DNA of 64,000 bases, taken from positions 6,626,501 to 6,690,500 of the forward strand of contig NZ_CP036298.1 of NCBI RefSeq assembly GCF_007752135.1. Reading direction: 5' to 3'. The position numbers and the translations under genes are program-made. The stretch's first letter is position 1; the number at the start of each line of letters is the position of its first letter. The stretch is from Aureliella helgolandensis (GTDB taxonomy: Bacteria; Planctomycetota; Planctomycetia; Pirellulales; Pirellulaceae). A model generated the notes under the pieces. That model ran no database searches, was not told the origin of the DNA, and saw nothing but the letters and a program-made list of their open reading frames with translations. This document shows, in pieces, positions 35,800 to 44,866 of this stretch.

Positions 35800-36606
35800 T
35801 CAACTGTGCATTACCTGCCCACCATCGACGTTGATGGTTTGTCCCGTAACTTGCATTGCCCGATCGGACGAAAGAAAGACGATCATGGAAGCGATATCCT
35901 CGCACGCTTGCCAGCGTCCCAATGGAACCACACTCTGCAACTTCCTCGCCGCCCATTCCTCGTAGCTCTGCTTGTCACCCTCAAGTGCGGTATTGTGCCA
36001 AGCCTGCCATACCGCGCGATTAAGTGCGGTCTGCACCATGCCCGGACAAACGGTATTGACTCGAATACCGTAACAGGCCAAGTCTTTGGCCATGCACTGC
36101 GCAAAATTGATGTTAGCTGCTTTGCTGGCACTGTAGGGAGGATCGGTTTGCGAACCAATTTGTCCAGCGACCGATGCAACGAACACAAACGTCCCGACCT
36201 GTTGTTCGGTCAGGTAATGCGTTAGCACATGTGCAATGTTGGTCATCCCCAAAATATTGACCTCTACAGGTTTGCGCCAATCCTCGGGATTTAGTTTGGT
36301 AAAGGGAAACCCAAACTTTCCGGAACCAACTGCAGCGCAATGCACCACATGCTGAATCGATCTTCCGCTACCGATAAACTCCGCAAGTTGGCTTTGACAT
36401 TGATTAAAGTTTGCGACATCGACTTGCTGCGATTGCACATCGACGCCGAACTCGTCTGCCAACTCCTCAGCGACTGCAACACTTGTGGCAAGATCCCATA
36501 ACAACAGCCGGCACCCCTCAGCTGCGAAAGCTTTGGCGGTGGCCAGTCCAATGCCATTGGCGCCTCCCGTAATCAATGCCGTATGGCCAGCCAATCCTAA
36601 ATCCAT
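35800..36606 (-). CDS. SDR-family NAD(P)-dependent oxidoreductase
   Basis: The protein has 268 residues, normal for classical short-chain dehydrogenases, after a GGAG ribosome binding site. The Rossmann loop TGGANGIG starts at about residue 14. HCAAVG corresponds to the NNAG structural motif. VASVAG holds the catalytic Ser, and PPYSASKAA holds the Tyr-x-x-x-Lys pair. VCPGMVQT and the end TGQTINVDGG are typical. It reduces or oxidises a carbonyl/alcohol with NAD(P)(H); the substrate is unknown. It is cytoplasmic and leads towards array 2 at its 3' end. The upstream BNR gene ends 66 bp before its start. Confidence 0.9.
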   Translation of the reverse strand: MDLGLAGHTALITGGANGIGLATAKAFAAEGCRLLLWDLATSVAVAEELADEFGVDVQSQQVDVANFNQCQSQLAEFIGSGRSIQHVVHCAAVGSGKFGFPFTKLNPEDWRKPVEVNILGMTNIAHVLTHYLTEQQVGTFVFVASVAGQIGSQTDPPYSASKAANINFAQCMAKDLACYGIRVNTVCPGMVQTALNRAVWQAWHNTALEGDKQSYEEWAARKLQSVVPLGRWQACEDIASMIVFLSSDRAMQVTGQTINVDGGQVMHS

Positions 36607-36671
36607 CTCGGCTCCGATTTTGAGTTCAAACTACCACCATGCTAGATACCCACGGAAATGCCCCGGCATTG

Positions 36672-38126
36672 CTACTTGATCTGCTTGGGACGTGCCATGG
36701 CAGTTGGCATTGCGGTGGGCAATTGAAAGACGTCGCCATCAACATTGGAAAAATAGAGATGAGAATTCGACGGCTGGCGGCCGTGTCCATCTGCCCAAAT
36801 TGCTACGAAATCGGGGTGTGCATTGAGCACACGTCGAACATAAGTGTGATTCATCGAACTGTCCCGGGTTAGCTGACGCATTTGACTCCAATTCGCTCCC
36901 TGATCGCGACTCTGCCACATCACCACTTCGCCGCCCGGATTGAAAGGCTGTGCTCCCACGGCAGTAGGTCCAATCACTCGCCAATCGTCCTCCGATTGCA
37001 TCCACAACTCTCCCATGTCGTAGTTATTATCCGATGTGGTGATGGGGGAAATTTGCCAAACCTCACCTGTCCAGCGAGCTAGGGTCCAGGTACGAGGATT
37101 ATTCTGTGGCCCCGATTCGTACCCTTTGCTGGTGATATACAGCAACACCGGTCGGTCATGGTTGTCAAATCGAAGATCCTTCAGGTAGACGTTCAGCCCC
37201 TCTGCTTCATAGTCATGCACCAAAGCCGCGTTGGCGACTTCGGTCAAGGGAAGCGAGAGTGGCTCTCCCGCAACGCTCTTCCAGCTTGCGCCGTTATCTT
37301 CAGTTTGGACATAGTACAAATTGGTTCGCCAGTTGAGGCCCTTGCCCTGAGGATGGTAATTGAACATCGATCCCAATTTCGACTTGCCAATCCCAGTAAC
37401 CTGATAGTGTCCTTCACCGATGGCTGCAATCCGCTGCCATTGACTCCACTCGCGACCATCTCGGCTGTTCATGAAACAAATCGTTCTGGCCGCCGGATAG
37501 TTGTAGCGGGTGAAGAACGCGTGGAACCCCAATTCGGCAGACTGCCAGACCTGCAGGTAGGAGAAATTCGTCATTGGGACCTGCGTTTCGCCCTCGGCTC
37601 GCGTCGCCTCCACGAGTTCAAATTCATTGATATCGTAGGGTTGCTTGCTGCGATGAATGTAGGAGGGACGCGAGCGGCCATGCGAGGTCGAGAAAATCCA
37701 GATATACCCTTCATTGTCCACAGAGATCACGGGGTTGTCGTGCGCATCATTGGTTTTCTTGTCCAGCAGAATCGTTGGATGAGGAACTGTGCCAGTTGCA
37801 TGATCTAGATAGGAAACCATGTGCAAGAGTTGGCGACTATCCGTCGGCGTCGCACCACCGTAGCAGAAGAATGTTTTATTCACCTGTTTGCAATACAACG
37901 CAAAGGGCTTGTGCTTGGCACAATACGTCCCTAGGCCACCGCTATACTTGTACACATATTCATCGTTGGAGGGCTGGTTCATGTACCAAATCCCGTGATA
38001 CCCATCCGCCTTTTGATTCAATGTGAGCGGTTCGTCCTGAGCAGAAGTGCGGGCGACTCCCAGGCCGATGCACACGAGCAGCGCCAGTTGGATTTGAGGC
38101 AAGTGCATTCTAAAATTCAAATTCAT
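36672..38126 (-). CDS. Secreted BNR-repeat protein (BNR_4 type)
   Basis: This 484-residue protein has a signal peptide (MHLPQIQLALLVCIGLGVAR, cleavage near TSAQD) and an AGAGGG ribosome binding site. GYHGIWYMNQPSNDEY and AHDNPVISVDNEGYIWIF are typical of the BNR_4 group. Asp-box-like repeats are visible (SRDGREWSQW, TEDNGASWKS, SRDQGANWSQ), so the fold is a multi-bladed propeller. Members occur next to polysaccharide-degradation genes, and some may act as lyases or glycosidases. The neighbouring sialidase-like gene supports glycan processing. Catalytic residues cannot be assigned. Confidence 0.8.
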   Translation of the reverse strand: MNLNFRMHLPQIQLALLVCIGLGVARTSAQDEPLTLNQKADGYHGIWYMNQPSNDEYVYKYSGGLGTYCAKHKPFALYCKQVNKTFFCYGGATPTDSRQLLHMVSYLDHATGTVPHPTILLDKKTNDAHDNPVISVDNEGYIWIFSTSHGRSRPSYIHRSKQPYDINEFELVEATRAEGETQVPMTNFSYLQVWQSAELGFHAFFTRYNYPAARTICFMNSRDGREWSQWQRIAAIGEGHYQVTGIGKSKLGSMFNYHPQGKGLNWRTNLYYVQTEDNGASWKSVAGEPLSLPLTEVANAALVHDYEAEGLNVYLKDLRFDNHDRPVLLYITSKGYESGPQNNPRTWTLARWTGEVWQISPITTSDNNYDMGELWMQSEDDWRVIGPTAVGAQPFNPGGEVVMWQSRDQGANWSQMRQLTRDSSMNHTYVRRVLNAHPDFVAIWADGHGRQPSNSHLYFSNVDGDVFQLPTAMPTAMARPKQIK

Positions 38127-38214
38127 GGTTCATCCCTCTGAAGATTCATACAGCTAAAGGTAGCCTGTTGCCGTCGGAGCAAGCCAGCACGACGGCCTCC
38201 TGCAAGCCACTCGT

Positions 38215-39606
38215 TTACTCGATCGTCGACGGCCATTTAATCTTGGCGATATGAATGCTGTTGTCCGCCCCATACACGTTGTCGACAGGCATGATGTAGG
38301 TCGGCCGGTTCCAGGTCTGCATCCATTCCGTGACGACAACCCAAGTTTCATTGGGTGTTACTTTGGAAACCCCGAAATTGCCAAGCCGGGCGCCCCGCTC
38401 GGGTACAAGTACCTGCTCGGTGTCGCGCAGGACATGCAGTTTGTCGGGATCAACTCGCGCAATAAACAACGGTGCACGATGCCGAAAAACATGATCGTTG
38501 TTCGCCCCTTTGCGAGTGTAGACCAGATACAGTCCGCTGGGATGCGTTACCCAATGTTGTTGTGTGTTGTAGTTGCCAAGGTCCGAACCATCATCAAAGG
38601 TCCAACGACGCGGTGGTTCATAGTTCAAACCATCGGAACTTGTCGTCACGTACCCGTGCTCATCGTTGCGGAGTGTCAGGTAGTAGCGATCCTTGAAGGC
38701 AGTGATTGAGGGTTCAGCAAACCCACGTTGAACATCTACAGTCAGCTCGTTTCCGTGCCGCACATACGTGACGGTTTCGCCATCAAACTTACACAAACAG
38801 ACCGTCACAGAGTATTGAGTCTCTTCCGGCGATTTAAAGTAGACCGGTAGCAACAGATCACCATTGGGCAAATCGTAGCGTTGGACGCTGCCCGCTCCGC
38901 TACTGCGGAAACGGAGCTCATCCGGCATCTCGAGTTGCTTGGGCTTCGCCCAGGAATGCGTTTCAGGTTCATAGACCGAATACCCCGTGAACTTGGGCCG
39001 TACGTGCATGACCTTGTTATCGAAGTAGCGGACCGACTGGCCGAATCCAAGGAGTTTGCCAGATTTCCCATGCCACATGGGCGAAAAATCGCAAATGGTT
39101 TCCTCGGTGCGATCCGCGATCTTCCAACGCTCGAACCCAGCCTGCGGAACCAGCGGGGACCATGTCTCGCCCAAATCTGCACTGAAAGCTGAATGCAATG
39201 CATGGAACACATCCGACCCGGTAATGTCCAGACGCTGTGTGGTCAAAACGATGGTGGGGGCGGATTGCGGATCGTCCGTAGGAACAACTCCTGCTCGCGC
39301 ATGCACCCAACACTGTTTTCCGTCGTATCCCTTGGTCATCACCGAGCGTTCGATCACCAAGGGCTCGACAGTTTGAGACTCAGTATCGGCGACGAGCACG
39401 ACCTGGGAACCAGTATGCTGCTGGGCAGGTGAAGGCTCTTCCGCCGTCGACAGCGCAGCTGGCGAAAAGCAAGCAACCAGACTGAAATAGCAGGCCGTCA
39501 TCCCGCTTGACAGCAGGCCTCGCCGCCGACGGCTGCACCCACGCGTGGAACACGCGGTAGATGAAGCGGTAGCCCACCAATCCATACGAAAGAAGTTATG
39601 TTTCAT
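38215..39606 (-). CDS. Secreted sialidase-like BNR propeller protein
   Basis: The protein has 463 residues. The N-terminus is long and partly arginine-rich; the hydrophobic stretch MTACYFSLVACFSPAALSTA (from about 36) is the probable export signal, so the true start may be that Met. Residues about 70-455 form an exo-sialidase-like propeller with an Asp box SADLGETW. EPSITAFKDRYYLTLRND and TSSDGLNY also fit. It would release terminal sugars or bind glycans outside the cytoplasm. It lies 88 bp upstream of the BNR_4 gene on the same strand, so they may be one transcript. Real sialidase activity is uncertain. Confidence 0.75.
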   Translation of the reverse strand: MKHNFFRMDWWATASSTACSTRGCSRRRRGLLSSGMTACYFSLVACFSPAALSTAEEPSPAQQHTGSQVVLVADTESQTVEPLVIERSVMTKGYDGKQCWVHARAGVVPTDDPQSAPTIVLTTQRLDITGSDVFHALHSAFSADLGETWSPLVPQAGFERWKIADRTEETICDFSPMWHGKSGKLLGFGQSVRYFDNKVMHVRPKFTGYSVYEPETHSWAKPKQLEMPDELRFRSSGAGSVQRYDLPNGDLLLPVYFKSPEETQYSVTVCLCKFDGETVTYVRHGNELTVDVQRGFAEPSITAFKDRYYLTLRNDEHGYVTTSSDGLNYEPPRRWTFDDGSDLGNYNTQQHWVTHPSGLYLVYTRKGANNDHVFRHRAPLFIARVDPDKLHVLRDTEQVLVPERGARLGNFGVSKVTPNETWVVVTEWMQTWNRPTYIMPVDNVYGADNSIHIAKIKWPSTIE

Positions 39607-39765
39607 TAGGTAGCTCTACGTTCTTGAGATACGGTATTTAAAAACAAATTGGATTAAGTTAAGTATCGTTCATTGCGACAATGAGCTTCGCAGCATAGGC
39701 GCATGCCAAAGCCCTCTGCCCAATGCCAGCGACGACATGAGCAGCCCAGCAACCGGCAGACGGAG

Positions 39766-40500
39766 TTCCGCAAAAAGTCATTCCGCTACCCCCTCAACAC
39801 CTGCTCGGTGGATTAACCACACGCCCCCATACCACGACTCCAAAGCGATAACGAGTTATCGCACTCCATATAGGGACTGCTGCGACTTGTCGTAGCTTTT
39901 TTGTTCGGCAACCAAACGACTCTTGCACCCACCGACAGTCGACCCACCAAGCCTACGGCCCTGCAATTCAGAGGCCTGGAAAAAGTCATTCCGCTGCCCC
40001 CAAACACCTGCTCGGTGGATTAACCACACGCCCCCATACCACGACTCCAAAGCGATAACGAGTTATCGCACTCCATATGTGGACTGCTGCGACTTGTCGT
40101 AGCTTTCTTGCCCCGCAACCAAACGACTCTTGCACCCACCGACAGTCGACCCACCACGTCTACGGCCCTGCAAGGCAGAGCCCGCAAAAAGTCATTCCGC
40201 TACCCCCAAGCACCTGCTCGGTGGATTAACCACACTCCCCCATACCACGACTCCAAAGCGATAACGAGTTATCGCACTCCATATGTGGACTGCTGCGACT
40301 TGTCGTAGCTTTTTTGTTCGGCAACCAAACGACTCTTGCACCCACCGCCAGTCGACCCACCACGCCTACGGCCCTGCAACTCAGAGCCCCGGAAAAAGTC
40401 ATTCCGCTGTCCCAAACACCTGCTCGGTGGATTAACCACTCTTCTCCCAAACATCACTCCAAAGCGACAACGCGTTATCGCACTCCACATAGGGACTGTA
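39766..40500 (+). repeat. Tandem repeat array 3: about three 206-bp units
   Basis: H2 blocks begin at 39874, 40081 and 40287, with a broken one at 40493. H1 here reads GCGATAAC-GA-GTTATCGC, still a perfect 8-bp stem but with two base pairs changed on both sides relative to array 1. The region between the hairpins differs in sequence from array 1. The right edge lies 18 bp from the 3' end of the deacylase gene. Confidence 0.9.
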
Positions 40501-40517
40501 CTCCATGGGCACCGGAC

Positions 40518-43367
40518 TCAGGGCCAGTCACTAACTTCGTTGGCGGCGCGGTGGAGCAGTTGGTCAATGGCACTTCCCAAATGCGCGGAAGTGGGACTCA
40601 CACGGGCATTGAGAAGAGCTGCAAAGTTCTTGCCGTCATGCCGGCGAATGAGGATGGTAGCCGTCCCATCTAACGAACCGGTGTGCCAATGGTTGACTTG
40701 GCCATCTCCAACAGGACGATTGTTCCAGCCTAGCGAGTAATACGTCTTCTTCTCCTCCCCTTCAGCTTCGTAGCCAGCAAGTCCGGGTGGCCGAGCATAC
40801 ATTCGCTCGATGGACTCTCGGCTGAGCAGCGGACAATGGTCGGGATCGTCAAACGCGGCAGCAAACTTGACTAAGTCCGACGCAGAGGCAATCCATCCTC
40901 CGTGGGAATCCATCGCTTCCAAATTCCAGGCGCCATAGGGCTTGGGCACCTCGTCTCGTAAATCCGCAGAGAAAACAGATCGCCCCGTTCCTGGTTGGTA
41001 GTATCGAACTTCGTGCTCCGCTCTTCCCTGCAATCTTGTGGCACCGATCCGCATCTGCGTAATCCCCAGTGGCAGCAAGACGTGCTCCTTCACATACTCC
41101 TCGTAGGACTGCCCACTCAGATGCTCGATTACACGTCCCAACAAGCAATAGCCGAAATTGGAGTAGGCGTAGCGTTCGCCTGGATCAAAATCGAGTGGTT
41201 GAGAAAACATGGCCTGGATCACCGTGGCCTGATTTGCAGGCGGTGTGACGCCAAGTTGCTCAGCAAACCGGACCGATTGGAACATCGCGTCGAACGACTC
41301 ATTGCGATCCCAGCCGCCGCGATGCTCTAGCAGATGGCGGAGCGTGATCTCCCGCAATCGTGGGTCCGAGTCCTTGACGGACTGAATTGCATCCTGCTTA
41401 TCCAGAACTTCAAAGACTTTGGAGTCCAGTTCAATCTGCCCACGTTCGATCAACTGCAAAATGGCAACCGCAGTGATCGGTTTCGAAAGACTGGCAATGC
41501 GGAACAAGCTGCTGGAGTCCACCTGTTCGCCAGTAGCCACGTCGGCGTACCCGTATCCTCGAGCGAAGGCGAGCTTGCCGTGATTCGTAACGGCAATGGA
41601 TACGCCGGGAACTTGGTGCTCTTGCATGAACGCATGCACGAGACGGTCGTAGCTAGCGAATCGTTGATCGGGCTCTCCGGAAGCAACTTCCGCGGCTGCC
41701 TTCGACGCTTGGTAGCCTGGACCGCGGAGTACACGTCCGGGGCGAGCATCGGTCATTTCCCCATCTCTCAAGACGGGGACACCACCCACAATCACATGTT
41801 TCATTCCTTCAGACAGCGCGCTTGGATTGGAGAAATCGGCGTGGTCCACGAGGTCTTCGTAATTGAACACGATCACATCTGCAGCTAGGCCCTGACTGAT
41901 TCTGCCACGATCAAACGCAAGCACATTGTTAGTCGCGGCAGCACTGGCTTGTGCGACTGCTTGCTCCAGTGAAATGGCGCCCAAATCTCGCACGTAGCGT
42001 GACAACAGGCGCGGGAAAGCTCCGAATGCTCGCGGATGGGACGCAGAACGGCTCCCACCCGCAGGTCCAACGTCAGTGCAGAATGAGACGAAATTTTGCT
42101 GCATTGCTAAAATTTTGTTGGCATCCGACATCGTCTGTGGCAAGGCAAAGGCACCGCTGCGAACTAGATTGAAGAACGTGTCCCAGGGCTCTTCCTCCAT
42201 CGCCGTAGCGATCTCTTGGACCGTTTTGCCATCGTGCTTTGTGTAGCGAGCATCATTGCTGCTTCCGATAACAATGCGATTCCAGTCGTGGTTGGCGTGG
42301 CGAAACCAATTCTCCCAGCCTTCGGTGGTCTCCATTTCCTGCCGAATCTCCGCTCGCAGTTGCACGTCGTCCAAGCGGCGAACCAGCTGTTCATGCCCCT
42401 TGGAAAAATGGCGCGGATGAATCAACGCTGCGATACCTAACCCATTATTCATATAGGGGTAAATATCAGCCGTCACCTGTTGCCCAGCCGCCCGCGCCGC
42501 CTTGATCTTAGCGATGGCAAGTTGCATCTTCCCCCAATTCTGTTGCCCCGCTGCCTTGAGGTGGAAGATATGAACGGGCGTATTACCTTCGCGGCCAATA
42601 TCGAGAGCTTCGTCGATCGCCTCCAACAGACGGTCCCCCTCGTTGCGCATGTGGGTGAAGTAGCGGCCACCGTATTCGCCAGCAGTTGCCGCCAGCATGG
42701 CAATCTCTTTCGTCTGCGCGTAGATCGCGGGTGGGTAGATCAGGGCGGTGGAAACACCGATCGCCCCAGCTTCCATTGCCTCGCGCACCAGCTCCTGCAT
42801 CTCCTTCATCTCTGCATCGCTGGGGCGTCGATCAACTTCACCAATTACCAATCGACGCACCTGAGTGTGACCGATAGTCTGAACCACATTGACCGGCAAG
42901 CCCTTCAACTCGACCAACGCAAAATACTCCGCCATCGTGGTGTACCCCTGGCGCGCCTCCTCCTCTTTGCCGAGAGGTGCCGCGGAGCTCCCCTCTCCTG
43001 CATTGATCGTCGTAATCCCCTGGGTCAGCAGGTTCAGGGCCGTCTTGGGGTCTTCCAGCATAGGAGTAGCGGTCTGCCCCATCATGTCCACGAAACCAGG
43101 AGCAACCACCAGCCCGCGAGCATCAATCACCTCTTTAGCGTCCTCAGCTGGGATATGTCCAATCCGAACAATCTTGCCCCCGCTGATTCCAATGTCCGCG
43201 ATGTACCAGGGCGCACCAGTCCCATCGACCACTTTGCCACCTTGAATCACGATGTCGAGCGTTTTCTCTGCACTTCGTGCGATGGACTCTCCGGATCCCC
43301 AGAGACCAAGCGTTAATATCGCAACCCAAGCCAGAGAGCGACCACAGACGGAAGAATAGAGCTGCAT
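40518..43367 (-). CDS. Secreted D-aminoacylase-like amidohydrolase fused to a beta-lactamase-fold hydrolase
   Basis: The ATG at 43367 gives 949 residues with a signal peptide (SLAWVAILTLGLWGSGESIA). An upstream ATG at 43433 would bury it. The N-terminal domain (about 35-555) resembles N-acyl-D-amino-acid deacylases: FTHMRNEGDRLLEAIDEAL, HIFHLKAAG and FCTDVGPAG are present. The HxH after PGF is replaced by MMGQ, and the usual metal-bridging Cys region reads NAGEGSS. The C-terminal domain (about 570-945) is a serine beta-lactamase/esterase fold with ASLSK (S-x-x-K, about 625) and YSNFGY. It may process D-amino-acid peptides or peptidoglycan fragments; this is inference from the two domains. Confidence 0.8.
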   Translation of the reverse strand: MQLYSSVCGRSLAWVAILTLGLWGSGESIARSAEKTLDIVIQGGKVVDGTGAPWYIADIGISGGKIVRIGHIPAEDAKEVIDARGLVVAPGFVDMMGQTATPMLEDPKTALNLLTQGITTINAGEGSSAAPLGKEEEARQGYTTMAEYFALVELKGLPVNVVQTIGHTQVRRLVIGEVDRRPSDAEMKEMQELVREAMEAGAIGVSTALIYPPAIYAQTKEIAMLAATAGEYGGRYFTHMRNEGDRLLEAIDEALDIGREGNTPVHIFHLKAAGQQNWGKMQLAIAKIKAARAAGQQVTADIYPYMNNGLGIAALIHPRHFSKGHEQLVRRLDDVQLRAEIRQEMETTEGWENWFRHANHDWNRIVIGSSNDARYTKHDGKTVQEIATAMEEEPWDTFFNLVRSGAFALPQTMSDANKILAMQQNFVSFCTDVGPAGGSRSASHPRAFGAFPRLLSRYVRDLGAISLEQAVAQASAAATNNVLAFDRGRISQGLAADVIVFNYEDLVDHADFSNPSALSEGMKHVIVGGVPVLRDGEMTDARPGRVLRGPGYQASKAAAEVASGEPDQRFASYDRLVHAFMQEHQVPGVSIAVTNHGKLAFARGYGYADVATGEQVDSSSLFRIASLSKPITAVAILQLIERGQIELDSKVFEVLDKQDAIQSVKDSDPRLREITLRHLLEHRGGWDRNESFDAMFQSVRFAEQLGVTPPANQATVIQAMFSQPLDFDPGERYAYSNFGYCLLGRVIEHLSGQSYEEYVKEHVLLPLGITQMRIGATRLQGRAEHEVRYYQPGTGRSVFSADLRDEVPKPYGAWNLEAMDSHGGWIASASDLVKFAAAFDDPDHCPLLSRESIERMYARPPGLAGYEAEGEEKKTYYSLGWNNRPVGDGQVNHWHTGSLDGTATILIRRHDGKNFAALLNARVSPTSAHLGSAIDQLLHRAANEVSDWP

Positions 43368-43511
43368 CGTAGAATTCCCAACGGAAGGATCAAAAGAGGC
43401 GAAAGGGCAGGGGGATGACAGGGGACAAGCCACGGGAAACAGGCATATTTTGCAAGCCAGTCACGTCGATGAGGCAGGACGAACGATTCGGTCACACAGG
43501 TGCACGGACTT

Positions 43512-43624
43512 AGGACCTTCGGAACAATAAGTGTCGCCAGATCGCTCCGCCGATCGGCCTTTTCCCCAACGAACCGGCGGAGCGGTTCGGCGACTATCCG
43601 CCATTAATTGTTCCGACGGTCCTT
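43512..43624. repeat. Palindromic dispersed repeat, copy 2 (MITE-like, 113 bp)
   Basis: The ends are near-perfect 17-bp inverted repeats (AGGACCTTCGGAACAAT at the left, one mismatch at the right). Inside are two hairpins with loops CTCCGC and GCGGAG, the second being GAACCG-GCGGAG-CGGTTC. It matches 11865-11976 and encodes nothing. Confidence 0.75.
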
Positions 43625-43636
43625 AGCATGCACGAT

Positions 43637-44779
43637 TCAGTCGAGTCCCAACAACTGGCTGGCGTTGGTTCTATAGATTTTCTCCAACACGGGGTCCGGC
43701 AGAAAAATCCCATAGATCATCCAAAACCCTTGACGGTGATGCGACTCGGCGGTGTCGAAATATTCGTCATCTGTCTCCAGAAAACGATAGTACAAGCGAT
43801 AGGCTTCGGCATCGGGCGTCGTGTCGGTCCCGAACATAATACGATCTTGATACTTGATCAAAAAACGTCGACTGCTGTAGGGTTGCCGTCCCAACTCGGA
43901 AATGCGTGCATCAATGTCCACATAGAAATTGGGATAAGTATCCAGCCACCGCCCGACGGCTTCGAGATCCTCGGGATTGTTGCCAAAATGCGCCCCAATG
44001 AACGTTGTCGCAGGATGCTTGGCAATCACGCGATTGCGTTGTTCCAGCAGCTCATCTCGGGATGGAAATTTTTCACCATGGAAGAGCCAGCCGGGATGAT
44101 CGTTAAGTTCATGCCAACGCTCGTTGTACCGATCCAGCGGGGTGAAGAACGCAGCGGGATCCGAGGTATGGATCATCACCGGACGCTCCATCTCCCCACA
44201 CAATTGCCAGATTGGATCCAAGCGGGCGTCATCAATCCCTAACAAATTGCCTTCTTCATCGCGGTACGACAGTCCGAGAGACTTGTGAAACTTCAACCCT
44301 TTCGCTCCCGCTTCGAAACTCTGCCGCAAACGCTCCGTCTCGCGTTCAGACCAACCTGGTTGATCGAAGCCGTTGAAGTTAAGGAGAGTGAAAGTCAGGA
44401 AACGCCCCGGGTGGGCTGTATCGAGTGCAGCCAACGTTTCTCGCAATTTGGTATCCCATCCACCATCCAGGTTAACGACTGTCCGCACGCCTGCAGCATC
44501 CATCTCTCGAAGGTACTTGGCAACCCGTTCCGAAGTCAGCGTAGCCGCTCCACCACCCAAATGATTGTGCACATCGATGACTGGCGCCTTGGGTAACTGA
44601 ACTCGTGTCACCTTGGTTTTCATCATCGATGAGGGCTGCCAATCGCGCAGCTTCAAGTCGCGAATATCATCGGCTGGCACAGACTCTACTTCGGAAGGGG
44701 TCTGCGCACTCCCATGGCTCAGCAAGGGAACAAGTAGGAGAACAAGGGAGAGGATTGCCGGGATTTTGGAGGAATGCAT
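43637..44779 (-). CDS. Secreted amidohydrolase 2 family (TIM-barrel) protein
   Basis: The preferred ATG at 44779 gives 380 residues with a signal peptide (IPAILSLVLLLVPLLSHGSA). The metal-dependent barrel shows VIDVHNHLGGG near the N-terminus, VMIHTSDP, FIGAHFGNN and MFGTDTTPDAEAY, the expected His and Asp ligand positions of the amidohydrolase_2 family. Members are decarboxylases or hydrolases of aromatic or lactone compounds. The signal peptide makes this a periplasmic enzyme. The palindromic repeat copy 2 ends 12 bp after its stop. It follows the CBM9 gene on the same strand, with an 87-bp gap. Confidence 0.8.
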   Translation of the reverse strand: MHSSKIPAILSLVLLLVPLLSHGSAQTPSEVESVPADDIRDLKLRDWQPSSMMKTKVTRVQLPKAPVIDVHNHLGGGAATLTSERVAKYLREMDAAGVRTVVNLDGGWDTKLRETLAALDTAHPGRFLTFTLLNFNGFDQPGWSERETERLRQSFEAGAKGLKFHKSLGLSYRDEEGNLLGIDDARLDPIWQLCGEMERPVMIHTSDPAAFFTPLDRYNERWHELNDHPGWLFHGEKFPSRDELLEQRNRVIAKHPATTFIGAHFGNNPEDLEAVGRWLDTYPNFYVDIDARISELGRQPYSSRRFLIKYQDRIMFGTDTTPDAEAYRLYYRFLETDDEYFDTAESHHRQGFWMIYGIFLPDPVLEKIYRTNASQLLGLD

Positions 44780-44866
44780 GGGAATTCCGATCATGAAAAA
44801 AGGCGTAGTTGAATTCCGCGTGGGACGGCGCGCGTGGGAAGGCGAGAGTTGTCTCCAGGGCGAGGG

